Shown here piece by piece: positions 7,368-15,946 of a stretch of 31,294 nucleotides of DNA (positions within the stretch are counted from its first letter, which is position 1; each line of letters starts with the position of its first letter). Below the pieces are notes generated by a model that saw only the letters and a list, made by a program, of their open reading frames with translations, had not been told where the DNA came from and made no database searches. A program made the translations under genes and the position numbers. This DNA comes from Thermodesulfobacteriota bacterium (GTDB lineage Bacteria > Desulfobacterota > DSM-4660 > Desulfatiglandales > Desulfatiglandaceae). Location: NCBI GenBank assembly GCA_028278625.1, contig JANQDY010000179.1, forward strand, positions 1-31,294, in the 5' to 3' direction.

Positions 7368-7388
7368 ACAGTAACCATAGTGTAAAAT
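7360..7388 (+). promoter_or_regulatory. Sigma70-like promoter for the LysR gene
   Basis: TTGATT (7360-7365) and TAAAAT (7383-7388) are separated by 17 nt. A start near 7395 would give a leader of about 50 nt before ATG 7448. The -35 overlaps the palindrome at 7353-7367. Confidence 0.5.
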
Positions 7389-7447
7389 AAAGACAAATGA
7401 TTTGTTTTAATTGACTTGATCAATAATTTCGATCATTGGAGGAGACC

Positions 7448-8341
7448 ATGGACCTGCGGCAGCTTCAGACCTTTAAAATGGTGGCAACCCTTCTTCATTT
7501 TCACAAAGCCGCCCGCGCATTGAATTATTCCCAGTCGGCGGTTTCCGCCCAGATACAAACGCTCGAAGAAAGCCTCGAAACCCGGCTCTTTGACCGGCTC
7601 CCCAGAAGGGGAATCACCTTGACCGAGGCCGGCGTGAAATTATTGGAATATACCAACCGCATTTTGGGGCTTGCCGATGAGGCCAGGTCCGCGATTTCCG
7701 GCGGAAGACCCATGGGACAACTCCACATCCGCATACCGGAAACGCTCTCCGTTCATTACCTTCCCCGGTTGCTCGCGGACTTTCGTGCAAAATACCCTGA
7801 TTGCAGCTTGACATTCAGTACCTGCACATTGAGCGGCCTGGAAAAAGACCTCGGCGGCGGCGTCTATGACCTGGCATTCATCATCGGCGAATCCATAAGT
7901 TTAAAGAACCTTGAGGTAAAATTCGTCAGCAGCGTCCGACTTTGTTTTGTCTCCCATCCGGAAAACGGACTGGCCCGAAAAGAGGCCGCCCCCCTCGAGG
8001 ATTTGGCTTCGCAGCTTTTATTGGTCAATCGAACGGATTGCAACTACCGGCGGATGCTCGAACGGATCATCGCCGACGCAAACGTTTCCCCTGGGGCCAT
8101 CATGGAACTCAACAGTGTTGCCGCAACCCTGGCATGCGTTGCCCAGGGTATGGGTATCGCCATGGTACCGGATATTGCCGTGGAAAAAGAGGTCCGGGAC
8201 GGCCGCCTGGCGCTCCTTCAAATGGACGATGGCCCCATAGAGGCCGGTATCCTTATGATCTGGCACAGGGAAAAGTTTATTTCCTCAGTAATGGCGGCGT
8301 TCATGGATATGGTAATGGATTACTTCAATGATATTGCATGA
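7448..8341 (+). CDS. LysR-family transcriptional regulator
   Basis: 297 residues. ATG 7448 is chosen because GGAGGAGACC directly precedes it; an ATG at 7436 would sit before that ribosome site. Residues 1-60 are the LysR winged helix (MDLRQLQTFKMVATLLHFHK, AARALNYSQSAVSAQIQTLE, LFDRLPRRGITLTEAG). Residues about 90-290 are the type 2 periplasmic-binding-protein-like effector domain (GQLHIRIPETLSVHYLPRLL, FRAKYPDCSL, VAQGMGIAMVPDIAVEKEV). LysR regulators usually bind a small molecule and control a divergent gene; here the divergent neighbour is the receiver-like protein at 6819-7292. The effector cannot be read from the sequence. Confidence 0.93.
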   Translation: MDLRQLQTFKMVATLLHFHKAARALNYSQSAVSAQIQTLEESLETRLFDRLPRRGITLTEAGVKLLEYTNRILGLADEARSAISGGRPMGQLHIRIPETLSVHYLPRLLADFRAKYPDCSLTFSTCTLSGLEKDLGGGVYDLAFIIGESISLKNLEVKFVSSVRLCFVSHPENGLARKEAAPLEDLASQLLLVNRTDCNYRRMLERIIADANVSPGAIMELNSVAATLACVAQGMGIAMVPDIAVEKEVRDGRLALLQMDDGPIEAGILMIWHREKFISSVMAAFMDMVMDYFNDIA

Positions 8342-8709
8342 GGATCGTCCGTGTCCGGTTCTTTTGAAAAGCGCTTCCTTGTTCAACACCCGGCCGCAAA
8401 AGCCCATCTGTTTTACAGTGACAAGGATGTCCCATGGTCGTCCAATCCGGGGCGCCCATTTTCGCTTGACCTTGGCAGGCAAGATCGTCTAAATTGGAAT
8501 CAATGACCATGAGCTCATTTTGAATTCTCAAACGCCCAAACTACATCTCGGCGCAATCGTCTCGGCTTTCTTGCTCAAACCGCTTCCTCACGGCACTTGA
8601 TTAGAAGACTCACAAAAAGAAAAGGCCCATAAACTTCTACCATTCAACAGGAAATAAGCGTACTTCCATCCCATTTTCACATCTTGTGTGACCTCTTTAG
8701 GAGGGACTT
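8342..8709. other. 368-bp gene-free region
   Basis: No coding sequence is supported; short minus frames here overlap the LysR 3' end and have no ribosome site. There is a 10-bp palindrome ATGAGCTCAT at 8509-8518, and AGGAGGG before the next ATG at 8710. No terminator hairpin with a U-run was found after the LysR gene. Confidence 0.5.
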
Positions 8710-9915
8710 ATGAAACCGGTCATTTTCGTGATTTCCGTTATGCTCGTTTTTCTGGTGCCCGCCCAAACCCATGCAAACGATGCCAAGGAAAGCCTCAATG
8801 CGTTTCTCAACTCGGGCAAGGAAAAACATCAGCTGCATGTGGATTTCTTGACCAAGCATGTTCTGCCCAACATCAAATTGAGTTTCGGCGGTTTGAGGAG
8901 TTCGGATACTGTCGCACAGTATAACAGATCAACCAACGAAATGAGATTGGGCAAAAACCTCTCTGTTGACGGACTTGGCAGGAGACTGAAACCTTACGAT
9001 GAATTATCATGGAGTGAAATCGGACCTATTTTTCATGAACTGTCCCATGCCTATCTCGACTGGGCAAAGGAGGAAGCCGGGAAGAATGAGAAAGCGAACG
9101 GCAATGCCCGCCGTATCAACGCATTTGCAAACTCCACGCGTTGCCGATACGAAAACGTTGTTACAAAATCCGGTAAAAAGGACACCCTTACCGAAAGCCA
9201 GCAATACGACCTTTTGGATGAGACCTGGGCCATGTGGCTTGCACTAATGATGATGGATCCCAAAATGGGGCTGAGACCCGGGGATATTCAGGCCGGAATT
9301 CGTGACATGGCCAAAAATGGCTCTGTTGCCGCCAAGTACTACTCGCGTTGGCTACGCACAACCACTTATGTGTCAAAAGAGAGCGCCATGTCCGCCCACG
9401 AAATGCGGTTTTTGATGCGGCACATGCTGAAAATGGATGAAGACTTCATCAAAGAGACCTTCAAGGACTTTCCAAGACCCTTTGAAAAGGACAAGTCCTG
9501 CATCAAGATGTCCGTGATGTTTGTGCTGGACGCTTCCGGCAGCATGAAAAAAAGGACCTCGTCGGGCGCAACCCTTTTGGAAGAGTACAAAGAACAGATT
9601 AGTGAAGCCGTAAAAGGGAAAGACAAGAATGACGAAGTAGCACTGGTGGTCTATCGTGGTTGCGGGAATGTCAACCTGGATGAGGATTACACGACCGATG
9701 CCACTTTGATCACGAACGCACTCAAGAAAATTTCACCCTCAGGATCGACGCCCCTTGCCGAAGCCATCAATTTTGGACGAGAGCACATGAAAACCCATTC
9801 AAGGGGCCGGCAAGGAAAGTTCGTGGTGCTCACCGATGGCATTGAAACCTGTCGCGGCGATCCGGTTGGGGCTGCCAAACGGTTTACCAAAGGACCCTCT
9901 AGCAGGGAGGAATGA
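8710..9915 (+). CDS. Exported HExxH (zincin-like) and von Willebrand factor A domain protein, VWA incomplete
   Basis: 401 residues with a Sec signal peptide (MKPVIFVISVMLVFLVPAQT, cleavage near AHA-23) and a strong AGGAGGG ribosome site. Residues 95-180 hold FHELSHAYLDW, a candidate zinc-protease motif HELSH (109-113), with DETWAMWLAL downstream where a third ligand could lie. Residues about 265-390 are a VWA domain with all MIDAS parts: DASGS (274-278), Thr347 in SGSTPLAEAI, and Asp376 in LTDGIETC. The domain then ends abruptly after GDPVGAAKRF with a short tail. The missing final strand and helix (FPIQFTLIGFDI...) appear in the next ORF in another frame. This is either a split protein or a disrupted gene. 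Likely periplasmic or secreted; the substrate is unknown. Confidence 0.8.
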   Translation: MKPVIFVISVMLVFLVPAQTHANDAKESLNAFLNSGKEKHQLHVDFLTKHVLPNIKLSFGGLRSSDTVAQYNRSTNEMRLGKNLSVDGLGRRLKPYDELSWSEIGPIFHELSHAYLDWAKEEAGKNEKANGNARRINAFANSTRCRYENVVTKSGKKDTLTESQQYDLLDETWAMWLALMMMDPKMGLRPGDIQAGIRDMAKNGSVAAKYYSRWLRTTTYVSKESAMSAHEMRFLMRHMLKMDEDFIKETFKDFPRPFEKDKSCIKMSVMFVLDASGSMKKRTSSGATLLEEYKEQISEAVKGKDKNDEVALVVYRGCGNVNLDEDYTTDATLITNALKKISPSGSTPLAEAINFGREHMKTHSRGRQGKFVVLTDGIETCRGDPVGAAKRFTKGPSSREE

Positions 9916-9916
9916 T

Positions 9917-10375
9917 ATGTCCAGAATATTTTCAAAAAAGACCGGTCTGTCATTGTTCTTGGCGGCAATGGTATATGCTTCACATTTGCAGCTTCTGGCA
10001 ATGGAAGACGATTTCCCCATTCAGTTTACCTTGATAGGTTTTGATATAAAGCCGGGTTCAAAGGAAGAAAAGACGTTGCGCAACATTGCAAAGGCCGCGG
10101 GGGGGAACTATCTCTCAGTCAAGGGTGGGGACAAAGTGAGTTTGCGCGCGGCAATTCTCAAAGGCGTGAGAGAAGATTCAGGGGGCGCAAAAGTAAAAAT
10201 AGGCCAAAAAACATCCAATGAATGGGAATCTTTGGGCCCTCGTCATAAAGCGTATTCCTTTGAAAGCGGGTTAAAGGGAGAGAAGCCGAACCGCAATGAA
10301 CGTTCCGGGGATCATCAGTGGGAGCCCCTGGGATCGGGCAAAAGAACCATGGAAGAGGAGGGTTCCAGTTACTGA
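9917..10375 (+). CDS. Small exported protein carrying the C-terminal part of the VWA domain
   Basis: 152 residues. ATG 9917 has GGGAGG about 6-7 nt upstream and begins 1 nt after the stop of the preceding gene. Residues 1-30 look like a second signal peptide (MSRIFSKKTGLSLFLAAMVY, ASHLQLLA). Residues about 33-85 (FPIQFTLIGFDIKPGSKEEK, LRNIAKAAGGNYLSVKGGDK, VSLRAAILKGV) are the last beta-strand and helix of a VWA domain, exactly what is missing from the upstream gene. A polar tail of about 65 residues follows. A roughly 100-bp segment providing stop, ribosome site and signal peptide seems to separate the halves. It could be a functional split, or a decaying gene whose second start is fortuitous. 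Confidence 0.62.
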   Translation: MSRIFSKKTGLSLFLAAMVYASHLQLLAMEDDFPIQFTLIGFDIKPGSKEEKTLRNIAKAAGGNYLSVKGGDKVSLRAAILKGVREDSGGAKVKIGQKTSNEWESLGPRHKAYSFESGLKGEKPNRNERSGDHQWEPLGSGKRTMEEEGSSY

Positions 10376-10669
10376 TACGCTTCACCCACAAGCCGGTTCT
10401 CCAATGTACCAGTCGCTGACGGCTCGCTTAAAAAAAAGCAATGTCTTATTACTTCACTTGAACCGTCCCATCCTTCCGGTCCGCACATTGACACCGATCA
10501 TGGGGTAATTTCCAAATGAGAGGTGCATTCGAAATGCCTTCATGCTAATATGGCATTTTACTTGCAGGTTGAAGACATTCGTCATGAAACTTGTCAGTCA
10601 TGAATCGGGCGCGAACCGGGCGATTCCCCTTTGTGATGCCCGATTGACAACCAGGTTGAACCGTATTTC
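10376..10669. other. 294-bp gene-free region
   Basis: No gene, clear promoter or terminator was recognised. Minor symmetry: GCATT CGA AATGC near 10527-10539, and GAATCG...CGATTC around 10604-10628. The amidase ATG at 10670 has no strong ribosome site; the nearest purine-rich stretch is CCAGGTTGAACC. Confidence 0.4.
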
Positions 10670-12490
10670 ATGAAAAGTGCTTTTTCCCAGGATTTACCTC
10701 CCGAAAACTATCGGCAGCTCATCAATGAATATGCTCTGATTCTACGGGATAAGACGTTGCGGCTCAAATTCACGCGGAACGTCCTGAAACGATTTCATCA
10801 AAAACCGATTATCCTGAGGTTCCACCCAGCCGGAAGGGAGTACGCTTTCAGACGCCTTCTTAAGGCCGAAATCGAAAAACTTGTGCCCCAGAGCGGTCCT
10901 GTCATAAAGGAAGCCATTCGAAATGGCGTCATATCGCGCCGTCCATTTTTCTCATGGCATGTCCAGCGACCTTTTCATCCCGCCATTTCTTTTTTGATGC
11001 TGTGCCTGATACTGTACGTGGGGATCTCCCTGTTCCATCAATTTAACGGCGGGAACCGTCACCAAACCCCGGCGGACCCGGCATTTCATGGAGTTGCGGC
11101 AGCCAGAATCGTCCAACCCATAACAACACCGCCACCAAAATCGAAAATCAAGGAATCCACACCATCATCACCAACGTCAGGTGCCAAGGCGTTGAAACCC
11201 ATTACAGAGAAGAAGAAGAAAGATCAAACCTTTCTTTTCCCCGTTGACGACCGTTTCCTGAATAACCCTTTTGCATTCGGGTTGCTGGAGGAGCAATCTC
11301 CATTAGCGGACCCGAAAGTCGCTGTTGGACCTGCGCAAAACAACTTCATGTCCGAAACCCATATCCCACAAACCGGCCATGACCGCAAAGAGACCGGTCA
11401 AGAGAACCCAAAAACCGACCCCGGGTTGATGTTGGCCGACGTCCCTTCTGAGACGGCCGATCAAATTCCGGAATCCCATGGGGTGACCACCGAAGAGGGA
11501 AACGAGAAGGACATTTTTCCGGAATACCTGAAACAACCCATCTGGCTTGTGGAAAAGACGAAAGACGCGGAAACCTACAGTAACGGTCTCCAGATCATTA
11601 CCGCCTATAAAGTGAAAAACATTTCAAGAAACTACGTTGTTTTTTCAAGAAATGAGGACGTCCTTCCGGGGCCGGACGCATTTAGCCATCGGATACGGGG
11701 AATCCTGTACCACACCTCCGAAGGGGATATGGCACCGTTTAAACCGGAAAAGAACAAACTGCTTAAGAAATTCAGCAACCAGCTGGTGCATTACGTCCGC
11801 CGAAAAAAGGGCTACCATTACCTGATCGACCGTTTTGGCCGGGTTTATCGCATCGTCCGCGACGAAGATGCGGCTTTTCACGCGGGGAATGCGGTTTGGG
11901 CCGACGAGGATTCGATTTTTTTGAATCTGAACCATGCCTTTTTGGGCATCTGCTTTGAAGGCAAGGACTTTGAGGAAATTCTTGAACCCGGTTCAACCCG
12001 CCCCAAAATCCGGGTCATGGACCGATCCACCATTACCGAGGCCCAAATCCAGTCCGGAAAAGAACTGACGGACTGGCTGCGATATCATTATCAAATACCA
12101 CAACATAATTGCATTGCCCATGGTATCGCCTCGGTGTATCCCAAAAACAGGCTGGTGGGCTATCATCTGGATCTGGCCCATGGGTTTCCTTTTCATCGTT
12201 TCGGACTTCAAGACAAGTACGGGGAATTGATCCCTTCCATCATAGAATTCGGCTTCAAACGGGATCGCTATTTTAACGAGGTATTAAACGGCAATGTCTG
12301 GCCAGGCATCGTCCGCTCCGAAGCATTTCTGAAAACCGCGGCCAAACAAAAGAGCCTGTCCCTTAGCAATTACAGAAAAAGACTCAACGATCGATTTGAC
12401 CGATATTACTCTTGGCAAGCCCATCTGCACGACAACCTCGCCGCCGCTGCGTCCATGAATAAGGACTCCGAAGCCAATGAAACCGACTAA
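10670..12490 (+). CDS. Membrane-anchored periplasmic N-acetylmuramoyl-L-alanine amidase (amidase_2/PGRP family)
   Basis: 606 residues. About 100 basic cytoplasmic residues precede one membrane helix (AISFLMLCLILYVGISLF, 105-122), then a Pro/Lys-rich linker (about 140-300) and an amidase_2 domain at about 335-530. Zn-site candidates are His348 (RGILYHTSEG), the FHAG loop (His404) and His484 (NCIAHG). Where the family normally has Cys/Asp in a DPGxxF-type motif, this protein reads DLAHGFPF, so His504 or Asp501 would be the third ligand. Other family landmarks are YHYLIDRFGRVYRIV and NHAFLGICFEG. It would cleave the amide between muramic acid and the stem peptide, anchored from the inner membrane. 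It lies between the VWA proteins and an actin-like ATPase, a cell-envelope grouping. Some doubt about catalysis remains because of the unusual third-ligand motif. Confidence 0.85.
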   Translation: MKSAFSQDLPPENYRQLINEYALILRDKTLRLKFTRNVLKRFHQKPIILRFHPAGREYAFRRLLKAEIEKLVPQSGPVIKEAIRNGVISRRPFFSWHVQRPFHPAISFLMLCLILYVGISLFHQFNGGNRHQTPADPAFHGVAAARIVQPITTPPPKSKIKESTPSSPTSGAKALKPITEKKKKDQTFLFPVDDRFLNNPFAFGLLEEQSPLADPKVAVGPAQNNFMSETHIPQTGHDRKETGQENPKTDPGLMLADVPSETADQIPESHGVTTEEGNEKDIFPEYLKQPIWLVEKTKDAETYSNGLQIITAYKVKNISRNYVVFSRNEDVLPGPDAFSHRIRGILYHTSEGDMAPFKPEKNKLLKKFSNQLVHYVRRKKGYHYLIDRFGRVYRIVRDEDAAFHAGNAVWADEDSIFLNLNHAFLGICFEGKDFEEILEPGSTRPKIRVMDRSTITEAQIQSGKELTDWLRYHYQIPQHNCIAHGIASVYPKNRLVGYHLDLAHGFPFHRFGLQDKYGELIPSIIEFGFKRDRYFNEVLNGNVWPGIVRSEAFLKTAAKQKSLSLSNYRKRLNDRFDRYYSWQAHLHDNLAAAASMNKDSEANETD

Positions 12491-12695
12491 ATCCTTGACC
12501 CAAAAGCGATCATGTTTTATGTACGTAGAAATAGGCATGGGGTCCTGTTCCATGTGTGGTTTTTTAAGGGGCCCCTGCGGAACCGTTTTGCCGCCCATGC
12601 TGTCAAACCGCGATCGGATGGATGCGGGCCGGTTTACAGCAGGCTGTCTTTGAGGGAATGCGAATCTTTTTGAAATGTGAAGGAGGTACTTGCTG

Positions 12696-13817
12696 ATGGC
12701 CGATGAAAAGAAGAGACAAACGCCTAAGAAAGATCCCGATACGGAGAAGATGGTAGAAAAGGCGGTGGAAGCCTCTCAAAAAGACGTGGTGACCCGGGAA
12801 AAACCCATCGGAGAAATGGCGGAAACCCTGAAAGGACCCATCGGCCTCGATATCGGCACCAGCCACGTCATCGTGGCCCAGAACAAGCGCAGGGCCATCC
12901 GGCTCACAAGGGAATTGAACGCCTTCTTTACGGTTCCCGTGGGAAAATTCTCAAGACGGATTCTCAATCAGAAAGAGATCCATTATTATGAGCGGGACAA
13001 CCTTTTTTACGTGATTGGATACTCGGCCCAGAATTTCGCCAACATGTTTAACATGAACACCCGGCGCCCCATGAAGCAGGGCGTCCTGAGTCCCAGCGAA
13101 AACGAGGGCATCCGCGTTATCAAGGCCATTCTGGAAACGCTGATTGCAAAACCGAGGATCCCCGGTGAAACCATGTGTTTCGGAATTCCGGGCGACCCCA
13201 TCGACAGGCCCGGCACCATCATCTATCATGAGTCCATGATCAAGCGGGCCATCACCGAACTGGACTATACGCCCATTAGCGTCAATGAAGGGATGGCAAT
13301 CGTCCTGTCTGAACTGTCCCATGATGATTTTACGGGGATCGGTATCAGCATGGGCGGCGGCATGTGCAATGTCTGCCTCTCATACCTCTCTTTTCCGGTC
13401 ATCACCTATTCAATTCAAATGGCGGGGGATTACATCGACTCTATGGTGGAAAACGCCATTGGAGAGCCCGCCACCAAGGTCAAGGAGATTAAGGAGGAGA
13501 CCCTGGACCTTTTGGTACCGCCCGGGGATCGCGTCAGCACGGCTTTGCACATTTTTTACGACGAAGTCATCCGAAAACTGCTGGAGAGCCTGCAACAGGT
13601 GCTCTCCTCCAGCGACAAAATCCCCAAGATATCCTCCCCCATACCCATCGTCTTGAGCGGCGGCACCGCCATCCCAAGGGGGTGCAAGGAAAGATTCGAA
13701 GACATGCTGGGCGATGTGGCCCTGCCAGTGGAGATTTCCGAGGTGCGCCTCGCCGAAGATCCCCTGGCCACGACGGCCAAAGGGGCACTGATCATGGCCA
13801 TGACCGAGGCGTCTTAG
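12696..13817 (+). CDS. Actin/Hsp70-superfamily ATPase (MreB-like)
   Basis: 373 residues. ATG 12696 is chosen because AGGAGG ends 9 nt upstream; an in-frame TTG at 12690 is too close. A charged N-terminal tail (1-45, Lys/Glu-rich) precedes the actin-like fold. Phosphate-1 is GLDIGTSHVIV (50-60), phosphate-2 is GISMGGGMCNV (216-226), the connecting segment contains VNEGMAIVLSE, and the adenosine motif is IVLSGGTAIPRG (318-329). The Asp usual in phosphate-2 (DxGGGT) is replaced by Ser, so ATP turnover may be altered. It resembles the MreB/FtsA/PilM group but has no close match I can name, and no mreC/D lies nearby. A filament or scaffold role beside the envelope amidase is inference. Confidence 0.85.
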   Translation: MADEKKRQTPKKDPDTEKMVEKAVEASQKDVVTREKPIGEMAETLKGPIGLDIGTSHVIVAQNKRRAIRLTRELNAFFTVPVGKFSRRILNQKEIHYYERDNLFYVIGYSAQNFANMFNMNTRRPMKQGVLSPSENEGIRVIKAILETLIAKPRIPGETMCFGIPGDPIDRPGTIIYHESMIKRAITELDYTPISVNEGMAIVLSELSHDDFTGIGISMGGGMCNVCLSYLSFPVITYSIQMAGDYIDSMVENAIGEPATKVKEIKEETLDLLVPPGDRVSTALHIFYDEVIRKLLESLQQVLSSSDKIPKISSPIPIVLSGGTAIPRGCKERFEDMLGDVALPVEISEVRLAEDPLATTAKGALIMAMTEAS

Positions 13818-13939
13818 GGCTCGTTTAAAAAGAAGTTCGCGAAATTGACGCTGGGAATTGGTTCCAAATGAGGCAGGGGGACCCACAGGTCCGAAAAACA
13901 CCTAAATCGGCGGCATAAGGGTTTTCCCTGGGTCGTTAT

Positions 13940-14812
13940 TCACACCCAGGATAACATCAACAGGCTTTCGATTTTCTGTAATTCCAGCTGAAGATCGGCG
14001 GATAATTGATCTATGTGTGTCTGTTTCAAACCAAATTGGAAAAGAACCGATTCTTTGATGCGGGAGATGATCTCAGGGCGGTGGGAATAGACCGAATTTG
14101 CAAGCCATGCATGATAAACGAGATTGCTCAACCTCACCCACGCTTCGATATTGGGAATGAATTTGTCAGCGGAATGATGGTGATTTCTGATAGAATTAGA
14201 CAGCATTGAAGGAAATCGCCATTTTTCGGCGATGAGACCCCCCAATTCCGCATGGTCAATACCGAAAGCGACTTTTTCAGCTTCCACAAGAGATAGTCCT
14301 TCTCTCTGGGCCAGTGCGACCAATTTGCCGGTATCCTTATCTATGTACTCATTCAAGACCACTTTTCCGATGTCGTGGAGAAGCGCCGAAGTAAACAATA
14401 TGGAGGCCTCCTGAGCCCCTTCCTTTTTGAAAAGCAGCTGAGAAATGGTGGCGGTGATGACGCTGTGTCGCCACAGTTCCCCCGCATTCATGGAATAACC
14501 ATCCTGGGCCCCGGCGTACCCGGAAAGCTCCCTGGCACTTGCAATAGCGATCGTCTGGATGTTCTCGATACCCAGAATAACCGCTGCTTGATCAACGGTG
14601 AAGGTTTTGGTGCGCAGGCCATAATAGCTTGAATTGCAGACCTTTAAACAATTGGACGTCAAAGCTTCATCATACTTTATGACATTGATGATTTCCTTAA
14701 AATCGACGTCACTGTCACCTGAAAGCTCCAGAACTTTTCTTGCCGTTTCAGGAAACGGCGGCAAGTTTTCGATTGATCCCAGGATTTTTTCCAGTTGATT
14801 CGGCTCTGACAT
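13940..14812 (-). CDS. HDOD-domain signalling protein
   Basis: 290 residues, ATG start. The HDOD domain covers about 10-210: IENLPPFPETARKVLEL, VIKYDEALTSNCLKVCNSSY, AAVILGIENIQTIAIA, LWRHSVITA, then SALLHDIGKVVLNEY, with an intact HD pair, and GIDHAELGGLIAEKWRFP. HDOD proteins are typically signalling adaptors, often non-enzymatic, in cell-cycle, motility or stress pathways of delta- and gammaproteobacteria. Here the LLHDIGK motif and a later HHH triplet (NHHHSADKF) keep metal ligands, so phosphohydrolase activity is not excluded. It is convergent with the actin-like gene and stands alone. A 7-bp hairpin (13927-13950) overlaps its stop but has no U-tract. Confidence 0.9.
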   Translation of the reverse strand: MSEPNQLEKILGSIENLPPFPETARKVLELSGDSDVDFKEIINVIKYDEALTSNCLKVCNSSYYGLRTKTFTVDQAAVILGIENIQTIAIASARELSGYAGAQDGYSMNAGELWRHSVITATISQLLFKKEGAQEASILFTSALLHDIGKVVLNEYIDKDTGKLVALAQREGLSLVEAEKVAFGIDHAELGGLIAEKWRFPSMLSNSIRNHHHSADKFIPNIEAWVRLSNLVYHAWLANSVYSHRPEIISRIKESVLFQFGLKQTHIDQLSADLQLELQKIESLLMLSWV

Positions 14813-14942
14813 TTGGTCTTCTATCCTAAATTATTTTTCCTCTGCCATCTTCCAGGAAGGCTGATCATTTGTTTAGGAAGAAGCCTTGCATGAACCGCCC
14901 CAAATGTCAACATATGAACCCTTGGCGTGCCGATTATGGCAA

Positions 14943-14980
14943 TGTAACACAAAAAAATTTTCGTCTCTTTTGGTGTCACA
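14943..14980. repeat. Imperfect inverted repeat upstream of the second sigma gene
   Basis: TGTAACAC and GTGTCACA (7 of 8 positions complementary) are separated by 22 nt. They lie 54-91 nt before the sigma start, in the 221-bp region shared with the divergent HDOD gene. A weak operator candidate; no matching -35/-10 pair was found. Confidence 0.3.
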
Positions 14981-15033
14981 CTTCTTGATCATTTCAGTCC
15001 TAATATAAAAACTCAAAATCAAAGGATCAGCAA

Positions 15034-15882
15034 ATGGCGTCAAGCTTGGAACACTTTGTCACCCAGGCCAAAGGCGGGAGCAAACATGCCCTTGAAACAG
15101 TTGTGGGACGCATTCAGGAAAAAATCTACGGACTGGCACTGAGGATGCTGGGCAATGATGAAGATGCCGAGGACGAGACCCAGGAGATCTTGATCAAGAT
15201 CATCACCCATTTAAGCGACTTTCGTGAAGAGAGCGCTTTCACCTCCTGGGTGTACCGAGTGGCCTGCAACCATCTTCTCACCATTCGAAAACAGAAAAAC
15301 CATACAGGCGCAAGACTGACCTTCCAACTTCTGGAAGAGATTGTTTCCGCGGATGCCGGCCAAACAGCGTCCCTGCCCGTTTCAGGCCCGGAGCGGGATC
15401 TTCTGGCCGAGGAAGCCAGGCTTTCTTGCATGCAGACCGTGCTGGCCTGTTTGGATAGAAAGACGCGTATAGCCTATATCCTTGGGGACATTTTCGGCAT
15501 CACCAGCCAAGAAGGCGCCTATATCTTTGACATCACTCCCGAAACGTTCAGGAAGCGCCTTTCCCGAGGCAGAAAGCGCATAGGGAAATTCATGGTGGAG
15601 CACTGCGGCCTGGTCAATGAAAAAAACACCTGCAGATGTCACAAGCAGGCCGGAAGAAAACCGGCTTCGATTCCCGCCATCCCGGCCGTGCGGCCGGTTG
15701 TGAAGAAGGATGCCGTTGTGAAAAACAGGGCCGAAGCCATGGCCTGTTTGAAGGAATTATCTGAAATCGACCGCACCGCCGCAATGTTCCGTCGCTACCC
15801 GGAACACCAGACGCCCGAGTCGTTTAAATATATCGTTAAGGACCTGATACAATCAGGAAAGTATGCAGTGTTTAGAGAATAA
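15034..15882 (+). CDS. ECF-type sigma factor with C-terminal Cys-motif extension (paralogue)
   Basis: 282 residues, ATG start after a weak AAAGGATCAGCAA site. Region 2 is about 15-88 (ETVVGRIQEKIYGLALRMLG, DAEDETQEILIKIITHL, SAFTSWVYRVACNHLLTIRK). Region 4 is about 130-188 (CLDRKTRIAYILGDIFGITS, ETFRKRLSRGRKRIGKFM). Then comes CGLVNEKNTCRC (Cys191, Cys200, Cys202), the same spacing as in the sigma factor at 5537-6436, and a roughly 80-residue tail. Region 4 is better preserved here than in the paralogue. No anti-sigma gene is adjacent. It is followed by the TIGR04076 and Rieske genes at 64 and 72 nt, possible targets or operon partners; control through the Cys motif is inferred. Confidence 0.9.
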   Translation: MASSLEHFVTQAKGGSKHALETVVGRIQEKIYGLALRMLGNDEDAEDETQEILIKIITHLSDFREESAFTSWVYRVACNHLLTIRKQKNHTGARLTFQLLEEIVSADAGQTASLPVSGPERDLLAEEARLSCMQTVLACLDRKTRIAYILGDIFGITSQEGAYIFDITPETFRKRLSRGRKRIGKFMVEHCGLVNEKNTCRCHKQAGRKPASIPAIPAVRPVVKKDAVVKNRAEAMACLKELSEIDRTAAMFRRYPEHQTPESFKYIVKDLIQSGKYAVFRE

Positions 15883-15946
15883 TCACGCATACGAGACAAA
15901 ACAAACCGTCCGACATCATGGACAACAACAAACAAGGAGGTTTCTA

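Noticed and set aside
9913..9915. TGA at the end of the VWA gene as a second Sec codon
   Set aside because: The frame after it does not continue the VWA domain, which resumes in a different frame, and no bSECIS-type hairpin follows.
13927..13950. CCTGGGT/ACCCAGG hairpin at the end of the HDOD gene as a terminator
   Set aside because: Neither strand has a U-run after the stem; the stem overlaps the stop codon.
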